A DNA stretch of 64,000 nt from Leisingera sp. SS27 (GCF_028368855.1 NZ_JAQNCY010000001.1:124001-188000); one strand, 5' to 3'; numbered from the stretch's first letter, positions 43,463 through 55,105 are shown. Made by a program: numbers and translations. Notes: generated from the sequence alone by a model not told the origin.

Positions 43463-44632
43463 ATGATGGCATCCGGGAAAACCCGCTGGGGCGCGATCCT
43501 TGCGGTCTGGGCTGCGGGCCTTGGCGCTGCTGCGCAATACGGCAAGGTTTCGGTTGTCTTTGACCAGCTGGGCGCGCTGTATCCGGAAGCCGGCGCCAGC
43601 CTGAGCCTCAGCGTGTCGATGACGGGCGTGCTGGGCATTCTGATGGGTGCGGTGGCCGGGTTGTTCGTTTCTTCCTTCGGCTACCGGCGCACACTGGTCT
43701 GGGCCTTATGGACAGGCGCCGTGATGTCGGCGCTGCAGGTGCTGCATCTGCCTTACGGGCTGTTCCTGGTGACACGCGCGGCCGAAGGGTTGTCGCATCT
43801 GGGCATCGTGGTGGCGGGGCCGACGCTGATGGCGCTCTTGGCAAGCGACCGCCAGCGGGGCACGGCACTGACCGTGTGGAGCACGTTTTTTGGTGTTGCC
43901 TTTGCGCTCTTGAATTGGCTGGGGCTGCCGCTGGTGGCCGCGCATGGCCTGCTGTCGCTGTTTGCCGCGCATGCCGCACTGATGGCGGTGCTGGCTGTTC
44001 TGCTGCAGTGGTCGATGCGGGGCCTGCCGATGCCGCCGCGCCAGCCAATGCCGCAGCTGGCCAACCTGGCGGCCCTGCATCTGAAGATCTACCGGTCACC
44101 GTTCAAGCTGGCGCCGGCCGCGGGCTGGCTGTTTTACACCACTTGTTTTGTAGCGCTCCTGACGGTGCTTCCGCCGCATCTGCCAGCTGAGCAGCGGGCC
44201 TTTGTGATGGGGGCGTTTCCGCTGATCTCCATCGCGTCGTCGATGCTGTTGGGGGTGGCATTGTTGCGGGTGATGCCGGCGGTGCAGCTCATTCAGCTGG
44301 GTTTTGGATTATGTGCGGCGGGCGGGCTGTGGCTCTGGGCCATGCCGGGCGATTGGCTGGCGTGTTTTGCGCTGGCGGCGGCCTTTGGCCTGGTGCAGAG
44401 CGGCAGCTTTGCCTGCGTGCCGCAGCTGAACACCACTGCGGCGGATCAGGCCGAGGCGAACGGGGCGATGTCGCAGGCGGGCAACGCAGGCAATGTGATC
44501 GGCACGCCGCTGCTGCTGGGCTCGCTGGGCCTGGCAGGCTATGGCGGCATGATGCTGGTGGTCTGCGCCCTGTTCCTGGCGGGCATTCTGGTGCACCAGC
44601 TGCTGGCCGCACGGCGGCGCGCCTGGGCCTGA
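43463..44632 (+). CDS. MFS transporter (CynX/NimT-like)
   Basis: 389 residues from the ATG at 43463 (AAAGGGG about 9 bases upstream; ATG at 43466 is an alternative). Around 12 membrane segments. Loop motif SSFGYRRTLVWALW matches the major-facilitator loop 2-3 pattern. It resembles the cyanate/nitroimidazole-type permeases, but substrate is unknown. The stop is followed by a large GC-rich hairpin element. Confidence 0.87.
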   Translation: MMASGKTRWGAILAVWAAGLGAAAQYGKVSVVFDQLGALYPEAGASLSLSVSMTGVLGILMGAVAGLFVSSFGYRRTLVWALWTGAVMSALQVLHLPYGLFLVTRAAEGLSHLGIVVAGPTLMALLASDRQRGTALTVWSTFFGVAFALLNWLGLPLVAAHGLLSLFAAHAALMAVLAVLLQWSMRGLPMPPRQPMPQLANLAALHLKIYRSPFKLAPAAGWLFYTTCFVALLTVLPPHLPAEQRAFVMGAFPLISIASSMLLGVALLRVMPAVQLIQLGFGLCAAGGLWLWAMPGDWLACFALAAAFGLVQSGSFACVPQLNTTAADQAEANGAMSQAGNAGNVIGTPLLLGSLGLAGYGGMMLVVCALFLAGILVHQLLAARRRAWA

Positions 44633-44655
44633 GCGGCGGCTCCCGCCCGTCACAG

Positions 44656-44731
44656 GCCCCAAGGGGCCCGTTCCCGTTGGGCCAAGCGCCGCGCAAAGCG
44701 CGCGGCGCAACGGAATTCGTGCCGAATTCCG
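44656..44731. repeat. Triple GC-rich hairpin element
   Basis: Three hairpins in series: GGCCCC-AA-GGGGCC (44656-44669), GCGCCGCGC...GCGCGGCGC (44686-44708) and CGGAATTCG-TGC-CGAATTCCG (44711-44731). It lies between the MFS stop and the uvrA promoter. First-stem sequence is shared with 10273, and GGGCCC/CCAAC wording with 31824. Confidence 0.65.
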
Positions 44732-44788
44732 GGCCGGAAAACCCAGGTTCTCCGGCTGTTGCCAGCTGCTGTCAGCAAGTTTCAACCT

Positions 44789-44803
44789 GTTCGCGCAATG
44801 TTC
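44789..44803 (+). promoter_or_regulatory. SOS box of uvrA (LexA site)
   Basis: GTTC-GCGCAAT-GTTC, the exact alphaproteobacterial LexA consensus GTTC-N7-GTTC, 88 bases before the uvrA start. uvrA is a classical SOS gene in this class, so LexA control is very likely. Confidence 0.88.
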
Positions 44804-44891
44804 TCTTTTTGGGCTTGGCGTTTTCCACAGCATTCCCTATCTGTAGGGCGGGCGTCCGCCAAGGGTTCGGCGGCGCGGGTACGGGGGCATT

Positions 44892-47750
<2,859 letters not shown>

Positions 47751-47752
47751 AT

Positions 47753-47839
47753 AAGAGGGGCGCTGCCCCTCTTGGCCTTTGGCCAATTCACCCCGGGATA
47801 TTTTTGGCGAGATGAACAGAGGGGCGTTGCCCCCCTTTG
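47753..47839 (+). terminator. Hairpin cluster and 3'-end motif after uvrA
   Basis: AAGAGGGGC-GCT-GCCCCTCTT (47753-47773), TTGGCC-TTT-GGCCAA (47772-47786, overlapping), then GATATTTTTGGCGAGATGAA (47797-47816, the dispersed 3' motif, copy 4) and GGGGC-GTT-GCCCC with a short T-run (47821-47838). Confidence 0.75.
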
Positions 47840-48274
47840 TTATGCAGTTTGCGCGGCGGCGGGGCGGGCCAGCAACAGCGGCACCACGAGCAGCCCCAGA
47901 AAGGCCGTGTTCATCACCACGTTGAACCAGGCGCCGGCGGCGAGGGAGCCGAGGCTGTCGGGGATGTACCAGGCCAGCAGCGCCGGGAGCAGCAGGCGGC
48001 GGCCAAGGGCCGGGTCGGCACTGTAGATGTGCTCTGTCACAAGGTAGATCAGAACACAGAAGCCGCACATCAGCCCGCCGCTGATGGCTGTCATCAGGGC
48101 GGCTGCGCCCGGGCTGAGCGCCTGGGCGCCGTCTAGCGGCAGGAAGGCAAGGTCGAGGAAAAGATCGAGTGCTCTTCCCAGAGGTGTTGCCAGCGCCAGC
48201 ACGAGGGCAAGACCGAAGGCTGCGCCCAGGATTGAGACTGTCTTGAGCAGTCGGGTTGCGGCGGTGTGTGTCAT
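47840..48274 (-). CDS. Small integral membrane protein
   Basis: 144 residues from the ATG at 48274, which has AGGAG 6 bases upstream. Four hydrophobic segments (VSILGAAFGLALVLALA, MTAISGGLMCGFCVLIYLV, LLLPALLAWYIPDSLGSL, VVMNTAFLGLLVVPLLLA). No family recognised with confidence. Divergent from the XRE regulator at 48396 with a TTACC-N5-GGTAA palindrome between them, so it is the likely target of that regulator. Confidence 0.8.
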   Translation of the reverse strand: MTHTAATRLLKTVSILGAAFGLALVLALATPLGRALDLFLDLAFLPLDGAQALSPGAAALMTAISGGLMCGFCVLIYLVTEHIYSADPALGRRLLLPALLAWYIPDSLGSLAAGAWFNVVMNTAFLGLLVVPLLLARPAAAQTA

Positions 48275-48331
48275 TGGAAGCTCCTGTGAAATGTCTTCGG
48301 CAAGATGCAGCGGAGAGCGGAGGCAAAACAA

Positions 48332-48346
48332 TTACCTGGGGGGTAA
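48332..48346. promoter_or_regulatory. Candidate operator TTACC-N5-GGTAA
   Basis: TTACC (48332-48336), TGGGG, GGTAA (48342-48346), a perfect 5-bp inverted repeat in the divergent promoter between the membrane protein and the XRE regulator. Confidence 0.6.
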
Positions 48347-48395
48347 GTGTATTCCCCGCTGCAGCCCCCTATGCTGCGGAAAACGGAGGCATCAA

Positions 48396-49166
48396 ATGGC
48401 GGAGAGCTTTGGCGCGGTTTTGAAAAAATGGCGCGGACATAGGCGGATGAGCCAGCTGCAGCTGGCACTGGAGGCCGGTGTTTCAGCCCGGCACTTGTCG
48501 TTTCTGGAGAGCGGCCGCTCACGCCCCAGCCGCGGCATGGTGCTGCGGCTGAGCGAGGAGTTGCAGCTGCCGGGCGGGGCGCAGAACCAGTTGCTGACGG
48601 CGGCGGGGCTTGCGCCGGCCTATGCGCGCCGGGACCTGGCCGATGCGGAGCTGGCGCCGCTGCAACAGGCAGCTGCGCAGATGATGGCGGCGCATACGCC
48701 CCTTCCGGCGATGATGATCGACCGGCATTGGACCCTGCTGGATCTGAACCGCCCCATGGAAATGATGCTGGGCAGCGCCGGTATCAGCCGGGGCAGCAAC
48801 CTGATCGAGGCATTGCTGGACAATTCGGCGTTGCGCGCGGCGCTGGACAATCTGGAGGAGGTGGAGTGGCTCAGCCTGGCGCGGCTGAGGACCGAGCTAG
48901 GCCATTTCGGGTCCGATCCGGTTCTGGAGCAGGCGGTTGCACGGCTGCAGGAAAAAGCCTTGAGCCATGCGGCCCCGGAGGAGGGGGTGCTGCCGGCGGT
49001 GATCCCTGCGCGGTACCGGATGGGCGGCCAGGTGCTGGCGTTCTTTTCCACCATCACACAGTTTGGCGGCACTGGCGACCTTGCGATGTCGGAGTTGAGG
49101 ATCGAGATGCTGTTTCCTGCAGACGAGGCGACGCGTCAAGCCATGACAGCGTTGGCCGGGGCTTGA
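48396..49166 (+). CDS. XRE-family regulator with MmyB-like ligand domain
   Basis: 256 residues. N-terminal helix-turn-helix about residues 8-65 (LKKWRGHRRMSQLQLALEAG, then HLSFLESGRSRPSRGMV). The rest is the MmyB-like ligand-binding domain (PMEMMLGSAGI, SLARLRTELGHFG) found in regulators that usually sit divergent from the gene they control. GGAGG sets the start. It probably binds the TTACC-N5-GGTAA palindrome and controls the adjacent membrane protein; ligand unknown. Confidence 0.9.
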   Translation: MAESFGAVLKKWRGHRRMSQLQLALEAGVSARHLSFLESGRSRPSRGMVLRLSEELQLPGGAQNQLLTAAGLAPAYARRDLADAELAPLQQAAAQMMAAHTPLPAMMIDRHWTLLDLNRPMEMMLGSAGISRGSNLIEALLDNSALRAALDNLEEVEWLSLARLRTELGHFGSDPVLEQAVARLQEKALSHAAPEEGVLPAVIPARYRMGGQVLAFFSTITQFGGTGDLAMSELRIEMLFPADEATRQAMTALAGA

Positions 49167-49182
49167 CCGGGCATCTGCGCCT

Positions 49183-49524
49183 CTACTTGGCGAGAGTGTC
49201 CGCGGCGCCGATCAGGCGCAGCACCTTCTGGGTCTCGCGGTTGACCTGATAGACATAGCCGCCGGCCTGAACATAAGTGCCATAGGGATCCGGCGCCCAT
49301 TGTCCGGGATCTCCGATCCAGATGTATTCGTCCAGGATGTGATCACCGCGGCGGTAGAACTTCTTTACCGGACCCGGCGGCGCGCAGTGCGAGGCTTTCA
49401 TCACCAGCCCGCCGGGGCATTGCAAGCGGTCCCTCTCCTCGCCGCCATTACCTGCGGCCAGCGGAATTGCCAGCGCGCTGGCGGCGGCAAGAACGGTGAT
49501 CGGAACAAGACGGCGGCGTACCAT
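49183..49524 (-). CDS. Small exported protein, RcnB-like C-terminal part
   Basis: 113 residues. Signal peptide MVRRRLVPITVLAAASALAIPLAAG. The end (VKKFYRRGDHILDEYIWIGD, then GTYVQAGGYVYQVNRETQKV) resembles the RcnB-like periplasmic family. Two cysteines (in LQCPGG and SHCAPPG) may pair. Function unknown. Similar roseobacter proteins can carry misleading excinuclease names; nothing in this sequence supports that. Confidence 0.7.
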   Translation of the reverse strand: MVRRRLVPITVLAAASALAIPLAAGNGGEERDRLQCPGGLVMKASHCAPPGPVKKFYRRGDHILDEYIWIGDPGQWAPDPYGTYVQAGGYVYQVNRETQKVLRLIGAADTLAK

Positions 49525-49924
49525 TTACAGCTGGTCCTTTTTTCGCTGCCTTCGTCATAAAGGGCTGCGGGGCAAAGCCAAGGGAGCCGAAAAACGGCGG
49601 CGGCGCGCCGCCAGTTGCCGCTCGGGCGGCGGCAAGAACCCGCGCTTGCAGGTTCTGCGTTGTGCCGGCAGAAGCATTTCGGAACCGGCAGCCGGTTTTA
49701 GCTCAGTGCCGGGATAAAAGCCGCGGATTTTCGCCTGCGCGGCGTTGCGCTGCACGCAACCGATTCCGGTGCAGGACGTGCTGCTGCGGACGTGTTTGGC
49801 TGGCCGGGAAAACATCTTTGCAGGCCCGCGCGCGGTGTTCCGGATGCCAGAGGCCGGCCCTGTGCGGGGCCGGCCTGGCGCCAAGCCGGTTTGGGAGGAA
49901 ACCGCGTGGAGGCGGCCGGGCGTG
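49525..49924. other. 400-bp non-coding gap
   Basis: No gene with acceptable start and codon use is seen. It holds a T-run near 49540, a TTGCCGC/GCGGCAA hairpin (49615-49635) and a perfect 10-bp hairpin AGGCCGGCCC...GGGCCGGCCT (49851-49876) that may end the mmsB transcript although no T-run follows. Confidence 0.5.
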
Positions 49925-50800
49925 TCAGCCCTCCCGGCTGCGCTTCTCGAACCGCGGCAGCATGGCAGAGAAATCCATGCCCTTGCCGTCTTCGTCCTCG
50001 ACGAACTTCTTATAAAGCGCCATCGCCAGTTCCCCCATCGGGGTGTCTGCATCGGCGCTCTCAGCCGCTTGCTGGCTGAGGCCCAGATCCTTGAGCATCA
50101 GTTCAGCTGCAAAACCCGGCTGGTAGTTGTTGTCGGCGGGCGACTGCGGGCCGACGCCAGGGGCCGGGCAATAGGCGTTCATGGTCCAGCTGTAGCCGGA
50201 GGAGGTGGAAACCACGTCGAACATCTTCTGCCGGTCGAGGCCCAGCTTGTCAGCCAGGGCAAAGGCCTCGCAGGTGGCGATCATGGTGACGCCCAGGATC
50301 ATGTTGTTGCAGATCTTGGCGGCCTGGCCTGCTCCGGCCTCGCCGCAATGCACGGCCTTCTGGCCCATGATGTCAAACAGCGGTTCCGCTGCCGCAAACG
50401 CCTCTGCCGAGCCGCCGGCCATGAAGGTGAGCGTGCCGCCCGCGGCGCCGCCGATGCCGCCGGAGACCGGCGCGTCGACGGAGAGGAGACCTGCGGCCTC
50501 TGCCTGCTCAGCCACCGCGCGGGCGGAGTCCACATCGACGGTGGAGCAGTCGATCAGCGCGGCGCCCTTGGCCATGGCCGGGATCACCTCCGCCGCGACA
50601 AGGCGCAGGATGGCGCCGTTGGGCAGCATGGTGATCACCGCATCGGCACCTGCCGCGGCCTCAGGGCCGGAGGCTGCCATTCTGACGCCTTCGATGCTGA
50701 CATCGGCCATGTCGAAACCGGTGACGTCGTGGCCTGCCTTGGCCAGGTTGGCGGCCATCGGCCCGCCCATGTTGCCAAGTCCGATAAATCCGATCTTCAT
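49925..50800 (-). CDS. mmsB: 3-Hydroxyisobutyrate dehydrogenase
   Basis: 291 residues. It oxidises 3-hydroxyisobutyrate to methylmalonate semialdehyde in valine breakdown. NAD motif GFIGLGNMGGPMAANLAKAG at residues 4-23; DAPVSGGIGGAAGGTL near 120; catalytic lysine in GAGQAAKICNNM at about 170. The start overlaps the upstream hydrolase gene by 4 bases (ATGA), so the two are translated together. Last gene of the valine cluster on this strand. Confidence 0.95.
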   Translation of the reverse strand: MKIGFIGLGNMGGPMAANLAKAGHDVTGFDMADVSIEGVRMAASGPEAAAGADAVITMLPNGAILRLVAAEVIPAMAKGAALIDCSTVDVDSARAVAEQAEAAGLLSVDAPVSGGIGGAAGGTLTFMAGGSAEAFAAAEPLFDIMGQKAVHCGEAGAGQAAKICNNMILGVTMIATCEAFALADKLGLDRQKMFDVVSTSSGYSWTMNAYCPAPGVGPQSPADNNYQPGFAAELMLKDLGLSQQAAESADADTPMGELAMALYKKFVEDEDGKGMDFSAMLPRFEKRSREG

Positions 50801-51843
50801 GCGAGTTCCTCCTCAAATGTCAGCGCATCCGCGCCCAAGGGCGCCAGCAGGTCGTCAACCGCCTGTGCCGGCACCGGCTGGCCTGCATATTGCCATTGCG
50901 GATTGCGGTCCTTGTCAATGATCTGGGCCCGGATGCCTTCCAGGAAATCGCTCTGTTCCATGGCGCGGAAGGTATAGCGGTATTCCAGGTCCAGCGCGCG
51001 GCGGATGGCGGGGCCGTCGGCGCGCAGGCGGCGCAGCATCTCCAGCGTGCAGGCCATCGACAGCGGCGAGTTGCGTTTGAGAGATTTCAGTGCGGCAGCG
51101 GCAAACTCGCTATCTCCGGCCTCAAGACCAGCAAGAATGTCCTCCAGGCTGTCCTTGCCGAAGTGTCTGGCGGTGTGCTCGCGGACCGTGCGCAGCTTGC
51201 CCTCAGGCGCGGGCTTGGCGGCATCCTCGACCAGCTTAGCGCTGCCGGTCTCCTCCAGCGCGGCGACCAGCGCGGGCCATTGTTCCTGCGGGATGAAGTA
51301 GTCTGCAAAGCCTGCGAGGATGGCGTCATCCGCGCCCATCCGCGCGGCTGTCATGCCGAGGTATTCGCCCAGGTGATCCGGCGCCAGCGACAGCATCAGC
51401 GAACCGCCCACATCCGGCACCAGCCCGATGCCGACCTCCGGCATGGCGATCTGGCTGCTTTCGCCGACCACCCGGTGGGTGCCGTGGCAGCCGATGCCGA
51501 CACCGCCGCCCATGGTGAAGCCCTGCATGAAGCTGATCACCGGCTTCTTGTACTCGAAAATCCGGGCGTTCAGCCGGTATTCATCGCGCCAGAAGGTGCG
51601 GCCATAGGAATAGTCGCCCTTGGTGCCGGTGTCATAAAGCTCGGCAATGTCGCCGCCGGCACAAAAGGCCTTGTCGCCCTCGGCATCGATTACCACCAGT
51701 TTGACGGCGTCATCCCCGGCCCAGTCGCGCATGGCCGCGTCGATTGCCATGCACATCCCGTAGCTCATCGCGTTCAGCGCCTTCGGGCGGGTGAAGGTGA
51801 TGCGGCCGGCCTGGCCGGATTTGCGGATATGGATATCACTCAT
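50797..51843 (-). CDS. 3-Hydroxyisobutyryl-CoA hydrolase
   Basis: 348 residues, enoyl-CoA hydratase/isomerase family of the hydrolase (ECH_2) type. It releases 3-hydroxyisobutyrate from CoA, the step before mmsB. Motifs: ITFTRPKALNAMSYGMC, the oxyanion-hole FCAGGDIAELYDTG, and GFTMGGGVGIGCHGTHRVVG followed by MPEVGIGLVPDVGGS. The length of about 350 separates it from the 260-residue hydratases. Position next to mmsB supports this over a general enoyl-CoA hydratase. Confidence 0.9.
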   Translation of the reverse strand: MSDIHIRKSGQAGRITFTRPKALNAMSYGMCMAIDAAMRDWAGDDAVKLVVIDAEGDKAFCAGGDIAELYDTGTKGDYSYGRTFWRDEYRLNARIFEYKKPVISFMQGFTMGGGVGIGCHGTHRVVGESSQIAMPEVGIGLVPDVGGSLMLSLAPDHLGEYLGMTAARMGADDAILAGFADYFIPQEQWPALVAALEETGSAKLVEDAAKPAPEGKLRTVREHTARHFGKDSLEDILAGLEAGDSEFAAAALKSLKRNSPLSMACTLEMLRRLRADGPAIRRALDLEYRYTFRAMEQSDFLEGIRAQIIDKDRNPQWQYAGQPVPAQAVDDLLAPLGADALTFEEELA

Positions 51844-51894
51844 CGGGCGTGCTCCGTCAGTATGTGTTGCCGCGGGCAGTGTGCTGATTGCAGG

Positions 51895-53034
51895 TTACTC
51901 TGCAATCAGCTGGCGCGCGACGATCAGGCGCATGATCTCGTTGGTGCCTTCCAGGATCTGGTGCACCCGCAGGTCACGCACGATCTTCTCGACGCCGTAG
52001 TCGGCCAGATAGCCGTAGCCGCCGTGCAGCTGCAGGCAGCCGTTGGCCACGTCAAAGGCGGTGTCGGTAACCATCAGCTTGGCCATGGCACAGAACTTGG
52101 TGGCGTCATGGGCGCCAGTGTCCAGTTTCCATGCGGCCTGGCGCAGGAAGGTGCGGGCGGCCTGCAGGCGGGTTTCATATTCCGCCAGCCGGAACTGCAG
52201 CGCCTGGAACTGGTTGATGGATTTGCCGAAGGCCTTGCGCTCGGACATGTACTGCACGGTCTGATCCAGCGCCGCCTGGGCACCGCCCAGCGCGCCGGCT
52301 GAGATGTTCAGACGGCCGCCGTCGAGACCCGCCATTGCGTAGGAGAAGCCCTTGCCTTCCTCGCCGATCAGGTTTTCCGCGGGGATCGCGCAATCGTCGA
52401 ACTGCACCTGAGAGGTCGGCTGCGCCTTCCAGCCCATCTTGTCCTCCAGCGCCCCGAACGACAGGCCCGGGTTGCCGTCCTCGACCACCACGGTGGAGAT
52501 GCCCTTGGGGCCGTCCTCGCCGGTGCGGCACATCACGACATAGGCGTCGGAGTAAGAGCCGCCGGAGATGAACGCCTTGGTGCCGTTCAGGATGTAGCCC
52601 TCATTGCTGCGCTCGGCGCGGGTTTTCAGCGCTGCAGCGTCAGAGCCGGAGCCCGGTTCAGTCAGGCAGTAGGAGAAGATCTTCTCCATGGTGCAAAGAC
52701 CGGGCAGCCATTTCTGCTTGGTCTCTTCCGAGCCGAACTTGTCGATCATGCCGCCGCACATGTTGTGGATCGACAGGAAGGAGCCGATCGCGGGATCTGC
52801 CATGGCCAGCGCTTCGAACACCAGGGTGGCGTCCAGGCGCGACAGGCCGGAGCCGCCGTATTCCTCAGAGACGTAAAGACCGCCAAACCCCAGCTCCGCC
52901 AGTTGCGGCCACAGGGATTTGGGGATGGTGCCAGCCTTTTCCCACTCACGGGAATGCGGCGCAATATTGTCCTGGCCGAATGCGCGGGCCATGTCGAAAA
53001 TGGCCTGCTGTTCCTCTGTCAGTGCAAAATCCAT
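51895..53034 (-). CDS. Acyl-CoA dehydrogenase, probably isobutyryl-CoA dehydrogenase
   Basis: 379 residues. FAD enzyme that introduces a double bond in acyl-CoA. Family blocks: YCLTEPGSGSDAAALKTRA, the YILNGTKAFISGG substrate region, and QLHGGYGYLADYGVEKIVRD followed by QILEGTNEIMRLIVAR, where the catalytic glutamate of EGTNE lies. Its place as first gene before the 3-hydroxyisobutyryl-CoA hydrolase and mmsB points to isobutyryl-CoA as substrate. A hydratase for the middle step is not in this cluster. Confidence 0.92.
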   Translation of the reverse strand: MDFALTEEQQAIFDMARAFGQDNIAPHSREWEKAGTIPKSLWPQLAELGFGGLYVSEEYGGSGLSRLDATLVFEALAMADPAIGSFLSIHNMCGGMIDKFGSEETKQKWLPGLCTMEKIFSYCLTEPGSGSDAAALKTRAERSNEGYILNGTKAFISGGSYSDAYVVMCRTGEDGPKGISTVVVEDGNPGLSFGALEDKMGWKAQPTSQVQFDDCAIPAENLIGEEGKGFSYAMAGLDGGRLNISAGALGGAQAALDQTVQYMSERKAFGKSINQFQALQFRLAEYETRLQAARTFLRQAAWKLDTGAHDATKFCAMAKLMVTDTAFDVANGCLQLHGGYGYLADYGVEKIVRDLRVHQILEGTNEIMRLIVARQLIAE

Positions 53035-53063
53035 GCGCCGTACCTCCCGTCGCTCAGATGAAT

Positions 53064-53077
53064 TGAACAGTTGTTTA
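53064..53077. promoter_or_regulatory. Near-palindrome upstream of the valine cluster
   Basis: TGAACA-GT-TGTTTA (5 of 6 pairs), 30 bases before the acyl-CoA dehydrogenase start, in the form of a TetR-type operator. Confidence 0.4.
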
Positions 53078-53255
53078 TTTAATAGCGGCCGGCGGACGCT
53101 GAGGCAAGCTGCGCAAATGCAAAGCCGGCGTGCAGCAATGCCCTGCCTGTACGGCCAGGGATGAGGAGAAAATTAAGAAACTTGCGCGAAACTCTGTCTC
53201 AAACCGATCAAGCGCGGGTCAATCCCGCGCGCACATTCCAAAAGGAGTAAGCGCA

Positions 53256-55088
53256 GTGTCAAATTCCGGGGCGCAGCATTTTCTGGCTTCATCAGTTCCG
53301 CAGAGCCCGGACCAGGTCAAGCAAGCTTTTGCTCAGGCTGTGACTGGCAACGCCCGCGCTGATTTTGCCCTGTCTGTCAAGCACGGGACACTGAAGTCAA
53401 ATGGGGGCAGCCCAAAGGAACAGGCCGCGCATTTGATGAAGGATGCCCGGCGAAAGGCCATTGACCGCAGCTTTGACGATGCGGTCTATCTGCTGGAACG
53501 CGCACTGAAGCTTGACCCCAAAAACCGCAAGATCCACACCACCCTCGGCGAAGTTTTCGAGTTGATGGAGAAACGTGATAAAGCTCTTCTTTGTCACATC
53601 GAAGCGTTGCGGCTTGAACCTCAGAATTCGGAATGCCTGGCCTACATCGGAAGCTACCTGATGCGGATTGGCCAGGAAGAAGAGGCTATCAACTATTTTC
53701 AGGATACGCTGAAATTCAACCCTTCGAATGAGGTTGTCTTTGCCCGGATGATGCATCTGAAACGGCAAAAATGCGATTGGGCAGACTTTGATAAAGCGCG
53801 GCGGAAGATCAAGAGCGGTTCGAAAGGTTTGGCGGTCATCGATCCGTTTTCCTTCCTGAGCCTTGCCGACGACCCTGAAATGCAAAAGGAGTATTCTGTT
53901 CTTGCGGCGAAAGCCAACAAGATCTGTAAGACCGAAACGGCCAAGTTCACTGCACCCCTGCCGAAAAAAGACAAGATCCGTATTGGCTATTTCTCCTGTG
54001 ATTTCCTGGATCATGCAACGATGTTCCTTATCGGCCGGATGTTTGAACTTCATGACCGTGAGAAGTTTGAAATCTACATTTATGACTACGGTGCGATGAA
54101 CGACAATGACGGGCGGCTCAGGGCGGAAAAGTCCGCGGATGTCTACCGGCACGTGGGAAATGTCGACAGCGAGACAATTGTCGAACAGGCGCGGGAGGAC
54201 GGTCTGGACATTGCTGTTGACCTGAAGGGGCATACCAAGGGCAACCGGATCAATCTGTTCGATCACCGCATGGCGCCTGTTCAGATTTCCTATCTCGGCT
54301 ACCCCGGAACCTCTGGCGTGGAATCCATCGACTATATGGTTGCAGACCCAGTTGTGGTGCCCCCGAAGTACCGGAAGCATTACACTGAAAAAGTGCTCTA
54401 TATGCCGGACTGTTATCAGTCGAATGATGATGCCCGCAAAGCCGCTGAGCACAAACCTACCCGGGCAGACGCGGGATTGCCGGAGGATGCGGTGGTGTTC
54501 TGCTCCTTTAACAGCCCTTACAAGGTATCACCGGACGAGTTCGACATCTGGATGAAGCTCCTGAAGCTGGTGCCGGACAGTGTTCTGTGGTTCTACGCAG
54601 TCCGTGATGGAGTCCGGGAAAACATCCTGGCTGAGGCGAAGCGGAGGGGTATCGGGCCGGACCGGATTGTCTTTACCGGGTTTGCCAAGCAGGAAGAGCA
54701 CCTGGCCCGTCTCCCGCTGGCGGACATTTTTCTGGATACATTCTTTGTCAACGCTCACACCACGGCCAGTGACGCCCTTTGGGCTGGTGTTCCCGTTGTT
54801 ACGAAAGTCGGCAAGCAGTTCGCGGCACGGGTCGCAGCGAGCCTGCTGCACACAATTGGCATGGATGAGCTGACTGCCACCACGCCGCAACAGTATCAGG
54901 CGCTGGCGCTGAAACTGGCGCGTGACAAGGAATACCTGGCGGACGTGAAGACACGGGTGAAACAGGGGATCGAAACAGGCCCGCTGTATGACACCGAAAA
55001 GTTCACCCGCAACTTTGAGGCGCTGCTGGAGAAAACGCTGGAGCGATTCAATGCCGGGCTGAAACCGGACCATATAAGCCTGAGCTGA
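53256..55088 (+). CDS. TPR-GT41 (SPINDLY/OGT-like) glycosyltransferase
   Basis: 610 residues from a GTG at 53256 preceded by AAAGGAG at 53241-53247. Helical TPR repeats about 60-190 (AVYLLERALKLDPKNRKIHT, LLCHIEALRLEPQNSECLAY, AINYFQDTLKFNPSNEVVFA). Then the GT41 catalytic part (about 230-600) with RIGYFSCDFLDHATMFLIGR, DIAVDLKGHTKGNRINLFDH, PVQISYLGYPGTSGVESIDY and TTASDALWAGVPVVTKVG. It is the family of O-GlcNAc transferase and O-fucosyltransferase SPY, which modify Ser/Thr of proteins. No acceptor or sugar-nucleotide genes are nearby. Somewhat AT-richer than neighbours. Activity on protein is inferred from family. Confidence 0.92.
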   Translation: MSNSGAQHFLASSVPQSPDQVKQAFAQAVTGNARADFALSVKHGTLKSNGGSPKEQAAHLMKDARRKAIDRSFDDAVYLLERALKLDPKNRKIHTTLGEVFELMEKRDKALLCHIEALRLEPQNSECLAYIGSYLMRIGQEEEAINYFQDTLKFNPSNEVVFARMMHLKRQKCDWADFDKARRKIKSGSKGLAVIDPFSFLSLADDPEMQKEYSVLAAKANKICKTETAKFTAPLPKKDKIRIGYFSCDFLDHATMFLIGRMFELHDREKFEIYIYDYGAMNDNDGRLRAEKSADVYRHVGNVDSETIVEQAREDGLDIAVDLKGHTKGNRINLFDHRMAPVQISYLGYPGTSGVESIDYMVADPVVVPPKYRKHYTEKVLYMPDCYQSNDDARKAAEHKPTRADAGLPEDAVVFCSFNSPYKVSPDEFDIWMKLLKLVPDSVLWFYAVRDGVRENILAEAKRRGIGPDRIVFTGFAKQEEHLARLPLADIFLDTFFVNAHTTASDALWAGVPVVTKVGKQFAARVAASLLHTIGMDELTATTPQQYQALALKLARDKEYLADVKTRVKQGIETGPLYDTEKFTRNFEALLEKTLERFNAGLKPDHISLS

Positions 55089-55105
55089 TCAAACCGGACT
55101 ATGAC

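Noticed and set aside
49183-49524. Reading the small exported protein as an excinuclease subunit
   Set aside because: It has a signal peptide and no ATPase or zinc motif; the real uvrA is at 44892-47750.
49692-49702. TAGCTCAGT resembling a tRNA D-arm
   Set aside because: The surrounding bases cannot form a cloverleaf with a 7-bp acceptor stem.
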